Assembly (NCBI GenBank): GCA_947501935.1 | Contig: CANMXU010000027.1 | Span: 1 to 64,000 of the forward strand | DNA: 64,000 nucleotides | Direction of reading: 5' to 3' | Source of the DNA: an uncultured Alteromonadaceae bacterium | Lineage (GTDB): Bacteria > Pseudomonadota > Gammaproteobacteria > Enterobacterales > Alteromonadaceae | Shown here: positions 44,328 to 52,961 of the stretch, in pieces | Numbering within the stretch: the stretch's first letter is position 1 | How the letters are laid out: every line of letters begins with the position of its first letter | The notes under the pieces: model-generated | The model's database searches: none | Seen by the model: the letters and a program-made list of their open reading frames with translations, nothing else | What the model was told of the DNA's origin: nothing | Program-made: the position numbers and the translations under genes

Positions 44328-44951
44328 TTACATTTCTAAAAAGTTTTTGATAATTTTACTACCTGCAGCGCCAGAACGTTCAGGATGAAATTGACAACCA
44401 ATAAAATTGTCTTTAACAATTGCGGCTGAAAATTTGCTGCCGTATTCGCAAGTTGCTGCTGTATAGTCACCCACAGGCACAGCAAAGCTATGCACAAAAT
44501 AAAAATATTCGCCAGCTTCAATGCCTGCAAATACCGGATGGTCGATAACTGAAGTTAAGGTATTCCAGCCCATATGGGGTAAGCGTAAACCATCAGCCTT
44601 AAGCGGTTTTACTTGTGCGGGAATTAGGTTTAAACAGTCAACAACTTCTACTTCGCCACTAAAGTTACCTTCGTGTGAGCTTTGTGTCATTAATTGCATA
44701 CCTAAGCAAAAACCTAACACTGGCTGAGTTAGCCCTTGAATGGTTGCAGCTAAGTTTTTAGCGTTAATATTAACCATGGCGTGCTTAGCGTTGCCAACGC
44801 CGGGTAGAATAACTTTATCTGCCTGTTTAATTAATTCAACATCATCGGTAATGGTAATGTTGAAACCTAAACGTTCAACAGCAAATTTCACCGACGATAA
44901 ATTGGCACAGCCAGTATCAACGATAACAAAGTTATGGTTTGTTTTATTCAT
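44328..44951 (-). CDS. hisH: Imidazole glycerol phosphate synthase subunit HisH
   Basis: HisH is the glutaminase half of IGP synthase. The 207-residue protein has the class I amidotransferase triad: Cys in LGFCLGMQLM, and His and Glu in QFHPERSG. The N-terminal FVIVDTGCANLSSV matches the family. ATG at 44951 is chosen; a GTG at 44987, overlapping the last base of hisB, would add 12 residues not typical of HisH but could be used through coupling. Confidence 0.96.
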   Translation of the reverse strand: MNKTNHNFVIVDTGCANLSSVKFAVERLGFNITITDDVELIKQADKVILPGVGNAKHAMVNINAKNLAATIQGLTQPVLGFCLGMQLMTQSSHEGNFSGEVEVVDCLNLIPAQVKPLKADGLRLPHMGWNTLTSVIDHPVFAGIEAGEYFYFVHSFAVPVGDYTAATCEYGSKFSAAIVKDNFIGCQFHPERSGAAGSKIIKNFLEM

Positions 44952-44986
44952 TTTTTCAGACACTTTCTCACTCTCTTCTAGAGACA

Positions 44987-46057
44987 CTACAAGGCACCTT
45001 TTGAGCTTGGTAAATCGTTGCCTTTAACAGTAATTGCTTGACCTAATGCGCGGCCAAATACTTTAAATAAGCTTTCTACTTGATGATGACAATTGCCCTT
45101 AGTAGTTGATAAATGCAAGGTAATTAACATGCTGTCAGCAAGTGAGCGGAAAAAGTGTGAAATCATTTGAGTCGACATTGTGCCAACGTTGCTGTCGGTA
45201 AATTCAGCGTCAAATTCAAGCCACGGACGACCTGATAAATCAATGGCACATTCAGCGCGACATTCATCCATAGGTAATACAAAACCAAAACGGCCAATGC
45301 CGCGTTTATCGCCTAGTGCTTTTCTTAGGGCTTGACCTAAAGCAAGGGCTGTATCTTCAACACTGTGGTGATCGTCAATGTGGTAATCGCCGTCAACACT
45401 ACATTCTAGGCTAAACCCGCCGTGCGTGGCAATTTGGTCTAGCATGTGATCAAAAAAGCCAAGGCCGGTATTAATTGAACTTTTACCGGTAACATCTAAA
45501 TTCACTGATACTTTAATATCGGTTTCTTTAGTAGTACGAACTACCGTTGCTTCACGAGCATTCACGAGTAATTGGGTTTCAATTGCGTCCCAGTTAAGTG
45601 TTTCTCGGTCGTACTTAATGCCAACAATACCCATGTTCGCAGCAAGTTGCATATCGGTTTCACGGTCACCAATAACAAAAGAGTTAGCAAAGTTTACTTT
45701 ACCTTGTTGAAGGTAATCGCTCACTAAACCAAGTTTAGGTTTGCGACAACTGCAGTTGTCTTCATCAAAGTGCGGGCATAACAATACGTCGTCAAAGTGA
45801 ACACCTTGCGATGAAAATATTTCCATCATTTTATCGTGCGGCAAGTCAAAGTCGGCTTGTGGGTAGCTGTCAGTGCCTAAACCGTCTTGGTTTGAAACCA
45901 TCACTAATTTATAGCCTTTAGCTTGTAAAGCTAATAACACCGGGATCACTTTCGGTTCAAATACTAACTTTTCTAGGGTATCGACTTGCTTATCGGTGAT
46001 TGGCTCTTCAATTAAAGTGCCGTCGCGGTCGATAAATAAAATATTTTCTTGTGCCAT
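44987..46057 (-). CDS. hisB: Bifunctional histidinol-phosphatase / imidazoleglycerol-phosphate dehydratase
   Basis: The 356-residue fusion covers steps 6 and 8. The N-terminal HAD phosphatase has the DRDGTL motif (Asp10, Asp12) and a zinc loop CPHFDEDNCSCRKP. The C-terminal dehydratase has FFDHMLDQIATHGGF, DDHHSVEDTALALG and the metal-binding DDHH/CHHQ clusters. This fused form is typical of enteric and related gammaproteobacteria. Its end meets the hisH frame. Confidence 0.97.
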   Translation of the reverse strand: MAQENILFIDRDGTLIEEPITDKQVDTLEKLVFEPKVIPVLLALQAKGYKLVMVSNQDGLGTDSYPQADFDLPHDKMMEIFSSQGVHFDDVLLCPHFDEDNCSCRKPKLGLVSDYLQQGKVNFANSFVIGDRETDMQLAANMGIVGIKYDRETLNWDAIETQLLVNAREATVVRTTKETDIKVSVNLDVTGKSSINTGLGFFDHMLDQIATHGGFSLECSVDGDYHIDDHHSVEDTALALGQALRKALGDKRGIGRFGFVLPMDECRAECAIDLSGRPWLEFDAEFTDSNVGTMSTQMISHFFRSLADSMLITLHLSTTKGNCHHQVESLFKVFGRALGQAITVKGNDLPSSKGAL

Positions 46058-46122
46058 GTTAAGTCTCTGTCACTTGTTTATTTATTAATAATTAGAAGTT
46101 ACCAATTAGCTTGGTTAGCTGC

Positions 46123-47217
46123 TTAATTAAAATATTGTGTAATGGTTTCTTTTAATGTTTCAATTTCTTGTTCGCTACCAATACTAATACGTAAGCAGTT
46201 TTCTAATTGCATTTGCTTAGACTGGTCACGAATTAAAATATCTTGCTTACTTAGTAGCGAGAAAATTTCATCTTTTTTATCAGTTTTAAACAGCACAAAG
46301 TTAGCGTCTGACTTAAATACTTGCTGACACCATACTTGCTGCTTGAGCCAGTTAATTAACGACTGACGAATTTCTTGTACTTCATTTACGCGCTGGTTCA
46401 TCACGGCTAAGCCGTCAGTGGTTAACGCTTTACTGGCAATTTCGGCAACAGGAGCTGAAATTGGGTAGGGCGCAATCACTTTGCTCATCATGATAATAAT
46501 GGCTTCACTAGCTAGGGTAAAACCACAACGAAGGCCAGCAAGGGCAAAGGCTTTTGATAAGGTGCGAAGTACCACTAAATTGTCATACTCACCTAGCCAT
46601 GAACTAACTGATTGCTGAGCATCAAACTCAATATAAGCTTCATCAACCACCACAATAGCATTATCTTTAAACAGCTCAAGGGCTTGTTTAATTTGCGTAT
46701 GTGGTAGTAAATTACCGGTTGGGTTGCCCGGCGAGCATAAAAATACAATTTTCGCTTGGCCAACTTGCTTGGCTAAACCGTCAAGATCAAGTTCATTATT
46801 TATCAACGGTACTCGGTTTATGCCAGCGCCGTGGTTTTCTGCGCTAATCGCATACATGCCATAGGTTGGCGGACAAATTACAATATTGTCTTGATAAGCG
46901 GTACAGAAGGTGCGAATTAATAATTCAATACCTTCATCAGCGCCGCGTGTTGCGAGCACTTGTGTTTTTGGTAACTGACAATAAGCGCTGTAGCCGTCAA
47001 GTAAGTTATCAGGCTGAAAATCAGGGTAGCGGTTAATGCAGTCACTGCTAACTTGATACTCGCCTGTGCCAGATGCTTCGTTAGCATTTAGCCAGGTTTT
47101 GTCATTAAAAGCGCCATTGCCAGCTTGGAGACGACGCGCCGATTGATACGGCACCATGTCGATAAGCTCTTTACGGGCGAGTTTATGAGTGATTTTTTGA
47201 CTGTTAGACTGGCTCAT
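46123..47217 (-). CDS. hisC: Histidinol-phosphate aminotransferase
   Basis: HisC is a PLP-dependent class I/II aminotransferase. The 364-residue protein has the phosphate and cofactor motifs CSPGNPTGN, VVDEAYIEF, and the Schiff-base Lys222 in LRTLSKAFALAGLR. Its ATG directly follows the hisD stop (taaatg), so the two are translated together. Confidence 0.97.
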   Translation of the reverse strand: MSQSNSQKITHKLARKELIDMVPYQSARRLQAGNGAFNDKTWLNANEASGTGEYQVSSDCINRYPDFQPDNLLDGYSAYCQLPKTQVLATRGADEGIELLIRTFCTAYQDNIVICPPTYGMYAISAENHGAGINRVPLINNELDLDGLAKQVGQAKIVFLCSPGNPTGNLLPHTQIKQALELFKDNAIVVVDEAYIEFDAQQSVSSWLGEYDNLVVLRTLSKAFALAGLRCGFTLASEAIIIMMSKVIAPYPISAPVAEIASKALTTDGLAVMNQRVNEVQEIRQSLINWLKQQVWCQQVFKSDANFVLFKTDKKDEIFSLLSKQDILIRDQSKQMQLENCLRISIGSEQEIETLKETITQYFN

Positions 47218-48528
47218 TTATTTGCCTTCCTGCTCTTCTAAACGAATAGTCACTGCGCGTTGGTGAGCGTCTAAGCCTTCGGCATCAGTTAATTCAATAA
47301 TACATTCTGCAAGGCTCGCTAATCCGTCACGTGTTAATTCTTGCACGGTAAAACGGCGTGAAAAGTCAGCCAGAGATAAACTGCTGATCACTTTTGAATA
47401 ACCATAAGTTGGTAATACGTGGTTAGTACCACTGGCATAATCGCCGGCAGATTCTGGGGTGTATTTACCGACAAAAATAGAACCTGCGTTACGTAGTTTA
47501 GGTAAAATTTCTTGTGGGCTTTGCGTTTGCACAATCAAATGCTCTGGACCATAAAGGTTTGAAACAGCTACCGCTTGTGCTAAATCAGTAGTTAAAATTA
47601 AACGACTTTGTGCTAATGCTTTTGCGGCAATTTCTTTACGAGAAAGTAGTGCAAGTTGCTGGTCTAATTCAATATCAACCGCGTCAATAATGGCTTGGCT
47701 GTCAGATAATAAAATTACTTGGCTATCGGCGCCATGCTCTGCTTGTGATAATAAATCTGCGGCAATAAAGGCTGGCTCTGCTGTACTATCTGCAAGTACT
47801 AATACTTCTGACGGACCTGCAGGCATATCAATGGCAAATCCTGGCACTTGTTGTGAAAGCTGGGTTTTAGCTTCGGTAACATAGCTGTTGCCGGGCCCAA
47901 ATACTTTATTTACCGCTTTAATACTTTCTGTACCTAAAGCTAACGCTGCAACCGCTTGTGCGCCACCAACAGTGTAAATTTCATCAATCTCACACAAATC
48001 TGCAGCAGCTAAAATTTCGGGTGCCAGCTCGCCTTGCTTATTTGGCGGGCAAACTAGCACAGTGCGATCGCATCCTGCGATTTTTGCAGGTACGCCTAAC
48101 ATTAATACCGTTGACGGTAATGGTGCGCTACCTGCTGGAATGTATAAACCAACGCTTTCAATTGCTTCAGTTTTTAAGGTGCAATTTACACCGGGCATGG
48201 TTTCAACGTGCACATCTTTTGGCTGTTGTGCTTGGTGAAAACGCATAATTTGGCCATAAGCTGTCTCAATGGCTTTTAAACGCTTTGTTGATAAAGACGC
48301 TTTTGCAGCTGCAACTTGCGCAGGAGTCACTTGCAAACTTGCTAAACTAACGCCGTCAAACTTTGCGGTTAAGTCTAATAACGCTTGGTCGCCACCAGCT
48401 TTTACTTTGGCAATAATATCGGCAACTTGCGCGGTTAAACTTGCGCTGTCGGCCATAGCCGGGCGTGCTAATGCTTGAGTTTGCTGTTCTTGGCTTAAGG
48501 TTTGCCAAACAATTTTTTCAGTACTCAT
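47218..48528 (-). CDS. hisD: Histidinol dehydrogenase
   Basis: HisD carries out the last two oxidation steps to histidine and needs zinc and NAD. The 436-residue protein has the signature VYVPAG-like segment GLYIPAGSAPLPSTVLM, DMPAGPSEVLV, QAEHGADSQVIL and the catalytic GPEHLIVQT region. It lies 10 bases after hisG and immediately before hisC. Confidence 0.97.
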   Translation of the reverse strand: MSTEKIVWQTLSQEQQTQALARPAMADSASLTAQVADIIAKVKAGGDQALLDLTAKFDGVSLASLQVTPAQVAAAKASLSTKRLKAIETAYGQIMRFHQAQQPKDVHVETMPGVNCTLKTEAIESVGLYIPAGSAPLPSTVLMLGVPAKIAGCDRTVLVCPPNKQGELAPEILAAADLCEIDEIYTVGGAQAVAALALGTESIKAVNKVFGPGNSYVTEAKTQLSQQVPGFAIDMPAGPSEVLVLADSTAEPAFIAADLLSQAEHGADSQVILLSDSQAIIDAVDIELDQQLALLSRKEIAAKALAQSRLILTTDLAQAVAVSNLYGPEHLIVQTQSPQEILPKLRNAGSIFVGKYTPESAGDYASGTNHVLPTYGYSKVISSLSLADFSRRFTVQELTRDGLASLAECIIELTDAEGLDAHQRAVTIRLEEQEGK

Positions 48529-48538
48529 GGCAAATCCC

Positions 48539-49438
48539 TTAGCCCATCATTTTTTCAATTGGCATAACCAAAATAGAGTTACAACCTAATGCTTTCAACT
48601 CTTCCATGGTTTCCCAAAAGAAGGTTTCTGTAGCAACAACGTGTACAGCAACAAGGTCGTCACGGCCAGCAAGTGGTAAAATAGTTGGTGTTTCTTTGCC
48701 CGGCATTAAAGCACTTACTTGCTCAATTTTATCTTTTGGTGCGTGTAGCATGATATATTTGCTTTCTTTCGCTTTCATCACACCTTGAATACGCGGTAAT
48801 AGCGTATCTAAAATTTCTTGTTTTTCAGGTGACAAACTTGCTTCTTTTTGAATAAGAGAAGCTTTCGAGCGATAAATAACTTCAATTTCTTTTAAGCCAT
48901 TTGCTTCTAAGGTTGCGCCAGTTGAAACTAGGTCACAAATACCGTCAGCTAAACCAACACGTGGCGCTACTTCAACAGAGCCTTTTAGTAAGCAAAAATC
49001 AACGTCAATGTTATTGGCTTTGGCCCAACGTTTTAATAGTTGTGGGTAGGTAGTAGCGAAACGTAAACCGTTTAAACATTCAATACCGGTATAGTTAAAT
49101 TCTTCTGGCATGGCTAATGAAAAACGACAGCCACCAAAGTTAAGGCCAGAAGTGCGAATATAACCTGAGGCAATACCCATTAATTCACGTTCAAGTGCGG
49201 TTTCTTCTAGGGTGTTATCACCAACAATGCCAAGGTCGCATACACCGTCCATTACCAAACCTGGAATGTCACTGCTGCGTACACGCATAATATCAATAGG
49301 CATATTGCTTACATGTGCCAGTAAACGACGGTCTGATACATTAAGTTTTAAGCCGCAACGTTTTAAAAGTGCTTGAGTGTCATCACTTAAACGACCTGAT
49401 TTTTGCATGGCGATGCGTAAACGCGTTTCTGTTGTCAT
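48539..49438 (-). CDS. hisG: ATP phosphoribosyltransferase (long form)
   Basis: HisG makes phosphoribosyl-ATP and is feedback-inhibited by histidine. The 299-residue length marks the long form with its own C-terminal regulatory domain, so no HisZ is needed. It shows RIAMQKSGRLSDD, the PRPP-binding DLVSTGATLEANGLKEIE segment and the C-terminal ACT-like part. It is first in the operon. Its leader region holds a MITE-like element and an attenuator. Confidence 0.97.
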   Translation of the reverse strand: MTTETRLRIAMQKSGRLSDDTQALLKRCGLKLNVSDRRLLAHVSNMPIDIMRVRSSDIPGLVMDGVCDLGIVGDNTLEETALERELMGIASGYIRTSGLNFGGCRFSLAMPEEFNYTGIECLNGLRFATTYPQLLKRWAKANNIDVDFCLLKGSVEVAPRVGLADGICDLVSTGATLEANGLKEIEVIYRSKASLIQKEASLSPEKQEILDTLLPRIQGVMKAKESKYIMLHAPKDKIEQVSALMPGKETPTILPLAGRDDLVAVHVVATETFFWETMEELKALGCNSILVMPIEKMMG

Positions 49439-49474
49439 GTCAATTTCCTATAAATTAATTTCTGTAAAGCTTCT

Positions 49475-49741
49475 TAGGGTCCGTTGACCTTTCGAGATTA
49501 TTTTTACAGCAACATGTTTGATATTTAGACAAGGCAAAACATGTGAAGTGTAGCTGGCTACATAAACATGTGATAACGCCGTATAAATTTCAAACAAGTG
49601 CTGCCCATTGGGTTCATTTAAAACGAATTTACTCTTTGTTGCTCACTTTTTTAATAGAATAACTATAATACAAAGCTCGCGCCGCGATTAAATCCGTTTT
49701 AAATTGAATAAATTTTAATCCTGAAAGATCAACAGCCCCTA
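49475..49741 (-). mobile_element. MITE-like element, copy 1 (in the his leader)
   Basis: The 267-bp segment is bounded by imperfect terminal inverted repeats: TAGGGTCCGTTGACCTTTC on the left and the complement of TAGGGGCTGTTGATCTTTC on the right. A TA at each end fits the TA target preference of Tc1/IS630-type elements. It aligns along its whole length with the reverse complement of 52671-52938, about nine in ten bases by eye. It has no transposase. It sits between the his attenuator and hisG, so it is transcribed as part of the his mRNA. Confidence 0.85.
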
Positions 49742-49760
49742 GTTTTTGTAAATAAATTTT

Positions 49761-49800
49761 CAAAAATAAAACCCCCGAGAGAGCGGACTCTTTCGGGGGT
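49761..49800 (-). terminator. his operon attenuator (terminator hairpin)
   Basis: On the minus strand a 13-bp stem (one G-T pair) with a 4-base loop runs acccccgaaagag ... ctctctcgggggt and is followed by ttttattttt. It lies about 75 bases downstream of the hisL stop, where the attenuator of the E. coli/Salmonella his operon lies. Confidence 0.88.
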
Positions 49801-49831
49801 TAAGAAACTTATTTAGTATTGTTTCGTTTAC

Positions 49832-49875
49832 CGCTGAAAGGCCCATAGCCGCTCAGCGTAAAAACCTGAGTGGCT
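49832..49875 (-). promoter_or_regulatory. Alternative leader hairpins of his attenuation
   Basis: Two mutually exclusive stems are visible. Segments 49847-49856 and 49866-49875 pair over 10 bp (agccgctcag / ctgagtggct) and touch the hisL stop, acting as a pause hairpin. Segments 49832-49837 and 49853-49858 (cgctga / tcagcg) pair instead when the first arm is masked by a ribosome. This is the switch expected for attenuation. Confidence 0.65.
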
Positions 49876-49924
49876 AATCCGTATGATGGTGATGATGATG
49901 GAATGCTACTAGGTTTAAATTCAT
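49874..49924 (-). CDS. hisL: his operon leader peptide (six consecutive His)
   Basis: The 16-residue peptide MNLNLVAFHHHHHHTD is encoded on the minus strand, with His codons CAT CAT CAT CAC CAT CAT and a TAG stop. A short purine-rich stretch (gagcaaaaga) lies before the ATG. It sits upstream of hairpins and an intrinsic terminator and then hisGDCBHAF(IE). When charged tRNA-His is scarce, ribosomes should stall in the His run and favour antitermination, as known for the enteric his operon, whose leader has seven His. It is too short for routine gene callers. Confidence 0.9.
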   Translation of the reverse strand: MNLNLVAFHHHHHHTD

Positions 49925-50273
49925 TCTTTTGCTCGTTAAATATCATGTGGTGTAAAACTTATATTACACAACTAAATGGTCTATTTATCTATTGGGCTTT
50001 ACATTACTGTTTTATCGCTGGTTGAGCAAGTAATAAATGCTAAAGTTATATAAACTTATTGTCTAAGTTATTATGCTAATTGGTATATACAATTAAAGGC
50101 TGGCAGGCTTAACGCGTATAATTATCAACAGCATTAAAGCTTATCTAATTCAGGTCGATACAAAAGTAGAACAGCTGATTTTTACTCATAAATTTTACTG
50201 AAAAATTATTGCTTGGGCTAAACTTTGATTTAGTATTTACATAAGTGCTTTTTAAGACCTAAAGGAGGCTAAT

Positions 50274-50561
50274 ATGGATATATTTACCACACAACTTACC
50301 CGTGTTGTGCCTGTGCCTATTCGTCCAAAATCTTTAAAAGTTAAAGCACTATTAAAAGAAGCCGCCACAGGTAAGTTAAAAGACGACCCTGATCATCTTG
50401 AAAATCACGAGTATTATTTTATTTCGGACGACGACAAAGAAACCCAGCAGCAAGATTTAGCTGATCCAAGAAAAAAGACTAAACAATCAAAAGCTGTTGA
50501 AGAAGAGCAAAGTGATGACTCAAATCCACAAAGCCCACCACATTTAGATATTTATGTTTAG
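50274..50561 (+). CDS. Small acidic protein of unknown function
   Basis: I do not recognise this 95-residue protein. It begins MDIFTTQLTRVVPVPIRPK, has a short basic segment (KVKALLKEAATGKL) and then becomes acidic and Gln/Ser-rich, ending in LDIYV. It has no signal peptide or membrane helix. A near-perfect Shine-Dalgarno (aaaggagg) lies five bases before ATG, which argues for real translation. It stands divergent from hisL and upstream of yoaA; function is unknown. Confidence 0.72.
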   Translation: MDIFTTQLTRVVPVPIRPKSLKVKALLKEAATGKLKDDPDHLENHEYYFISDDDKETQQQDLADPRKKTKQSKAVEEEQSDDSNPQSPPHLDIYV

Positions 50562-50676
50562 CGTTTAATATGCGTAGTTCAAAACATAAAAATTAAAGCA
50601 TTGTTTTTAATAAAGCGTCGGTATTTTTATTCACCTTGGGTATAATGCCGACAAATTATTTAATCATCACTTTTTC

Positions 50677-52635
50677 ATGACACCTGTTGAACACGCTTTT
50701 TCTCAATCTGGATTACTTGCCAAAGCCATCGCTGGTTATTCTCCGCGGCAGGCGCAAATTGATATGGCGTTAGAAGTGCATGAAGCGATAAATAATCAAA
50801 GCAGTTTAATCGTTGAAGCGGGTACCGGCACCGGAAAAACTTTTGCTTATTTAATTCCGGCCTTGCTTGCCAATAAAGCCAGTGACGGCGGCGAAGGTAA
50901 AAAGGTGATTATTTCTACCGGAACCAAAAACCTGCAAGAGCAGCTTTTTCATAAAGACCTTCCCTTAATTCGAAAAGCGCTAGCGACTAATGCGCAAATG
51001 GCATTATTAAAAGGTCGCTCGAATTATTTATGCCTGTACCGGCTCGATCAATACAAACAAAGCCGCGGCCAGTTAGATGCACAAGCGTTAAGTGATTTTG
51101 TAAATGTACAAACGTGGGCAACATCAACCATTAGTGGCGATATAGGTGAGCTGGTTAATGTTCCTGAAGGCTCAACAGTTTTTCCTTTTATTACCAGTAC
51201 TGTAGATAACTGCTTGGCTAAAGATTGCCCGAATATTAAAGAGTGCCATTTAGTGAATGCCCGGCAAAAAGCCATTGATGCCGATGTTGTGGTGGTGAAT
51301 CATCATTTATTTTTTGCTGACATGGCGCTAAAAGATACCGGTTTTGGCGAACTTATTCCAAAAACTGATGTGGTGATTTTTGATGAAGCTCACCAAATAG
51401 CCGATATTGCCAGTGAATATTTTGGTGAAGCGTTATCAACTCGATTATTGCTTGATTTATGTAGTGATGTTATTCAAATTTATTTAACAACGCTCACCGA
51501 TGTTAAACAATTAGGTAAAGCGGCTGAAAAGCTGCAACGTACTTGCCAAGAGTTTCGTTTACTATTTAACCATGATCCCGAACGTGGCAATTGGCGTGAG
51601 AAATTACCTCAACCACAGTTCAGTAAAGCCTTTGCAGATATTAAAACTGATCTCGACTTTTTATATCAGGTGATAAAACTGTGTGTGTCACGCAACGAAG
51701 CGATAGACAATTGTTTTGATCGCGCTGTTGAATTGCTCGCTAAATATGAAATTATGGCCAAGGTTGATATATTTGGTATCAGCTTTTGGTATGAAACTAC
51801 CCGTCGACATGTGGTGCTTCATCAAACTCCACTGAGTATTGCTGAAAAGTTTAGCGAGAATATTAAAAACTCGAACGCAGGCTGGGTTTTTACTTCAGCT
51901 ACCTTGGCGGTAAATGAAAGCTTTGACCATTTTTCTGAACAATTGGGTATAAAGCATGCCGCACAATTATTGCTAGACAGCCCCTTTGATTACGCTAAAC
52001 AGTCGCAGTTAATCGTGCCTAGGTATTTACCACAGCCGCATCATAATAACCGTGCCCAAGCGTTAGTGAATATTGCCGAGCCGTTGATTAAAGCAAGTGC
52101 CGGTGCTTGCTTTATGTTATTTACCAGTTATCGAATGATGCATTTAGTCGCGGAAATATTGGCCCAGACCATCGACAACCCTTTGCTTGTGCAAGGCACT
52201 ATGGGTAAAAGAAAACTTCTTGAAGAATTTGAAAGTAATACTGATGCAGTATTATTAGCAACAGCTAGCTTTTGGGAAGGGGTTGATGTTAGAGGCGACA
52301 AGTTAACATGTGTTATTATCGATAAATTACCCTTTGCTTCACCTGACGATCCATTACTACAAGCGCGCAGTGAAGATAACAAGCGCCAAGGTGGTGATCC
52401 TTTTGCTGATATTCAATTACCACAAGCGGTAATTGCGCTTAAGCAAGGTGTTGGTCGTTTAATACGTGATGTAAAAGATAAGGGGGTTTTAGTTATTTGT
52501 GACGATCGCATCGTCAACCGCCCTTATGGACAAGTATTTTTGAAAAGTTTACCTGATATGCGCCGTAGCCGAAATATTGATAGTGCCGCGACATTTTTAG
52601 CCAGTATTAGTGCTGAAAGATCGCATGGTGAATAA
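50677..52635 (+). CDS. yoaA: DinG-family ATP-dependent DNA helicase YoaA
   Basis: YoaA is an XPD/DinG-like 5'-3' helicase; in E. coli it works with HolC in damage tolerance. The 652-residue protein has Walker A VEAGTGTGKT (about 46-55), DEAH box VIFDEAHQ, and late motifs FTSATL, ATASFWEGVDVRG and QGVGRLIRD. Four Cys fit the iron-sulfur cluster: YLCLYR, then DNCLAKDCPNIKEC. Length and motif order match E. coli YoaA rather than DinG. The yoaA-tsaB order is as in E. coli, here with a MITE-like element between them. Confidence 0.94.
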   Translation: MTPVEHAFSQSGLLAKAIAGYSPRQAQIDMALEVHEAINNQSSLIVEAGTGTGKTFAYLIPALLANKASDGGEGKKVIISTGTKNLQEQLFHKDLPLIRKALATNAQMALLKGRSNYLCLYRLDQYKQSRGQLDAQALSDFVNVQTWATSTISGDIGELVNVPEGSTVFPFITSTVDNCLAKDCPNIKECHLVNARQKAIDADVVVVNHHLFFADMALKDTGFGELIPKTDVVIFDEAHQIADIASEYFGEALSTRLLLDLCSDVIQIYLTTLTDVKQLGKAAEKLQRTCQEFRLLFNHDPERGNWREKLPQPQFSKAFADIKTDLDFLYQVIKLCVSRNEAIDNCFDRAVELLAKYEIMAKVDIFGISFWYETTRRHVVLHQTPLSIAEKFSENIKNSNAGWVFTSATLAVNESFDHFSEQLGIKHAAQLLLDSPFDYAKQSQLIVPRYLPQPHHNNRAQALVNIAEPLIKASAGACFMLFTSYRMMHLVAEILAQTIDNPLLVQGTMGKRKLLEEFESNTDAVLLATASFWEGVDVRGDKLTCVIIDKLPFASPDDPLLQARSEDNKRQGGDPFADIQLPQAVIALKQGVGRLIRDVKDKGVLVICDDRIVNRPYGQVFLKSLPDMRRSRNIDSAATFLASISAERSHGE

Positions 52636-52670
52636 ACAGCATAAAACAGAATAAAGTAAATTAATTTAAC

Positions 52671-52938
52671 TAGGGGCTGTTGATCTTTCAGGGTTAAAAT
52701 TTATTCAATTTAAAACGAATTTAATCGCGGCGTTCGCTTTGTATCATAGTTATTCTATATAAAAAGCGAACAACAAAGAGTAAATCCGTTTGAAATGAAC
52801 CCACAGGGCAGCACTTGTTTGAAATTTATACGGCGTTATCGCATGTTCATGTAGCCAGCTACACTTCACATGCTCTGCCTTGCCTAAATATCAAACATGT
52901 GGCTGTAAAAGTAACTTCGAAAGATCAACAGTCCCCTA
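52671..52938 (+). mobile_element. MITE-like element, copy 2 (between yoaA and tsaB)
   Basis: The 268-bp segment has terminal inverted repeats TAGGGGCTGTTGATCTTTC (52671-52689) and the complement of TAGGGGACTGTTGATCTTTC at the right end. It is the inverted counterpart of 49475-49741. Inner short palindromes include ttcgcttt/aaaagcgaa and tgtagc/gctaca. There is no transposase gene. It fills most of the 326-base gap between yoaA and tsaB, ending 24 bases before the tsaB start. Confidence 0.87.
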
Positions 52939-52961
52939 ACCGAAAAATAGAGAATATTATT

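Larger units (their letters stand above)
49439..50273. other. his operon leader and divergent intergenic region
   Basis: Reading from hisG outward, it holds a MITE-like element (49475-49741), the attenuator terminator (49761-49800), alternative leader hairpins and hisL (49874-49924). About 350 bases of AT-rich DNA follow, shared with the divergent small gene at 50274. I could not identify a convincing his promoter. Confidence 0.75.

Noticed and set aside
49475..49741. The his-leader element as a small RNA gene
   Set aside because: Terminal inverted repeats and a second inverted copy at 52671-52938 make a transposon-derived element the better explanation.
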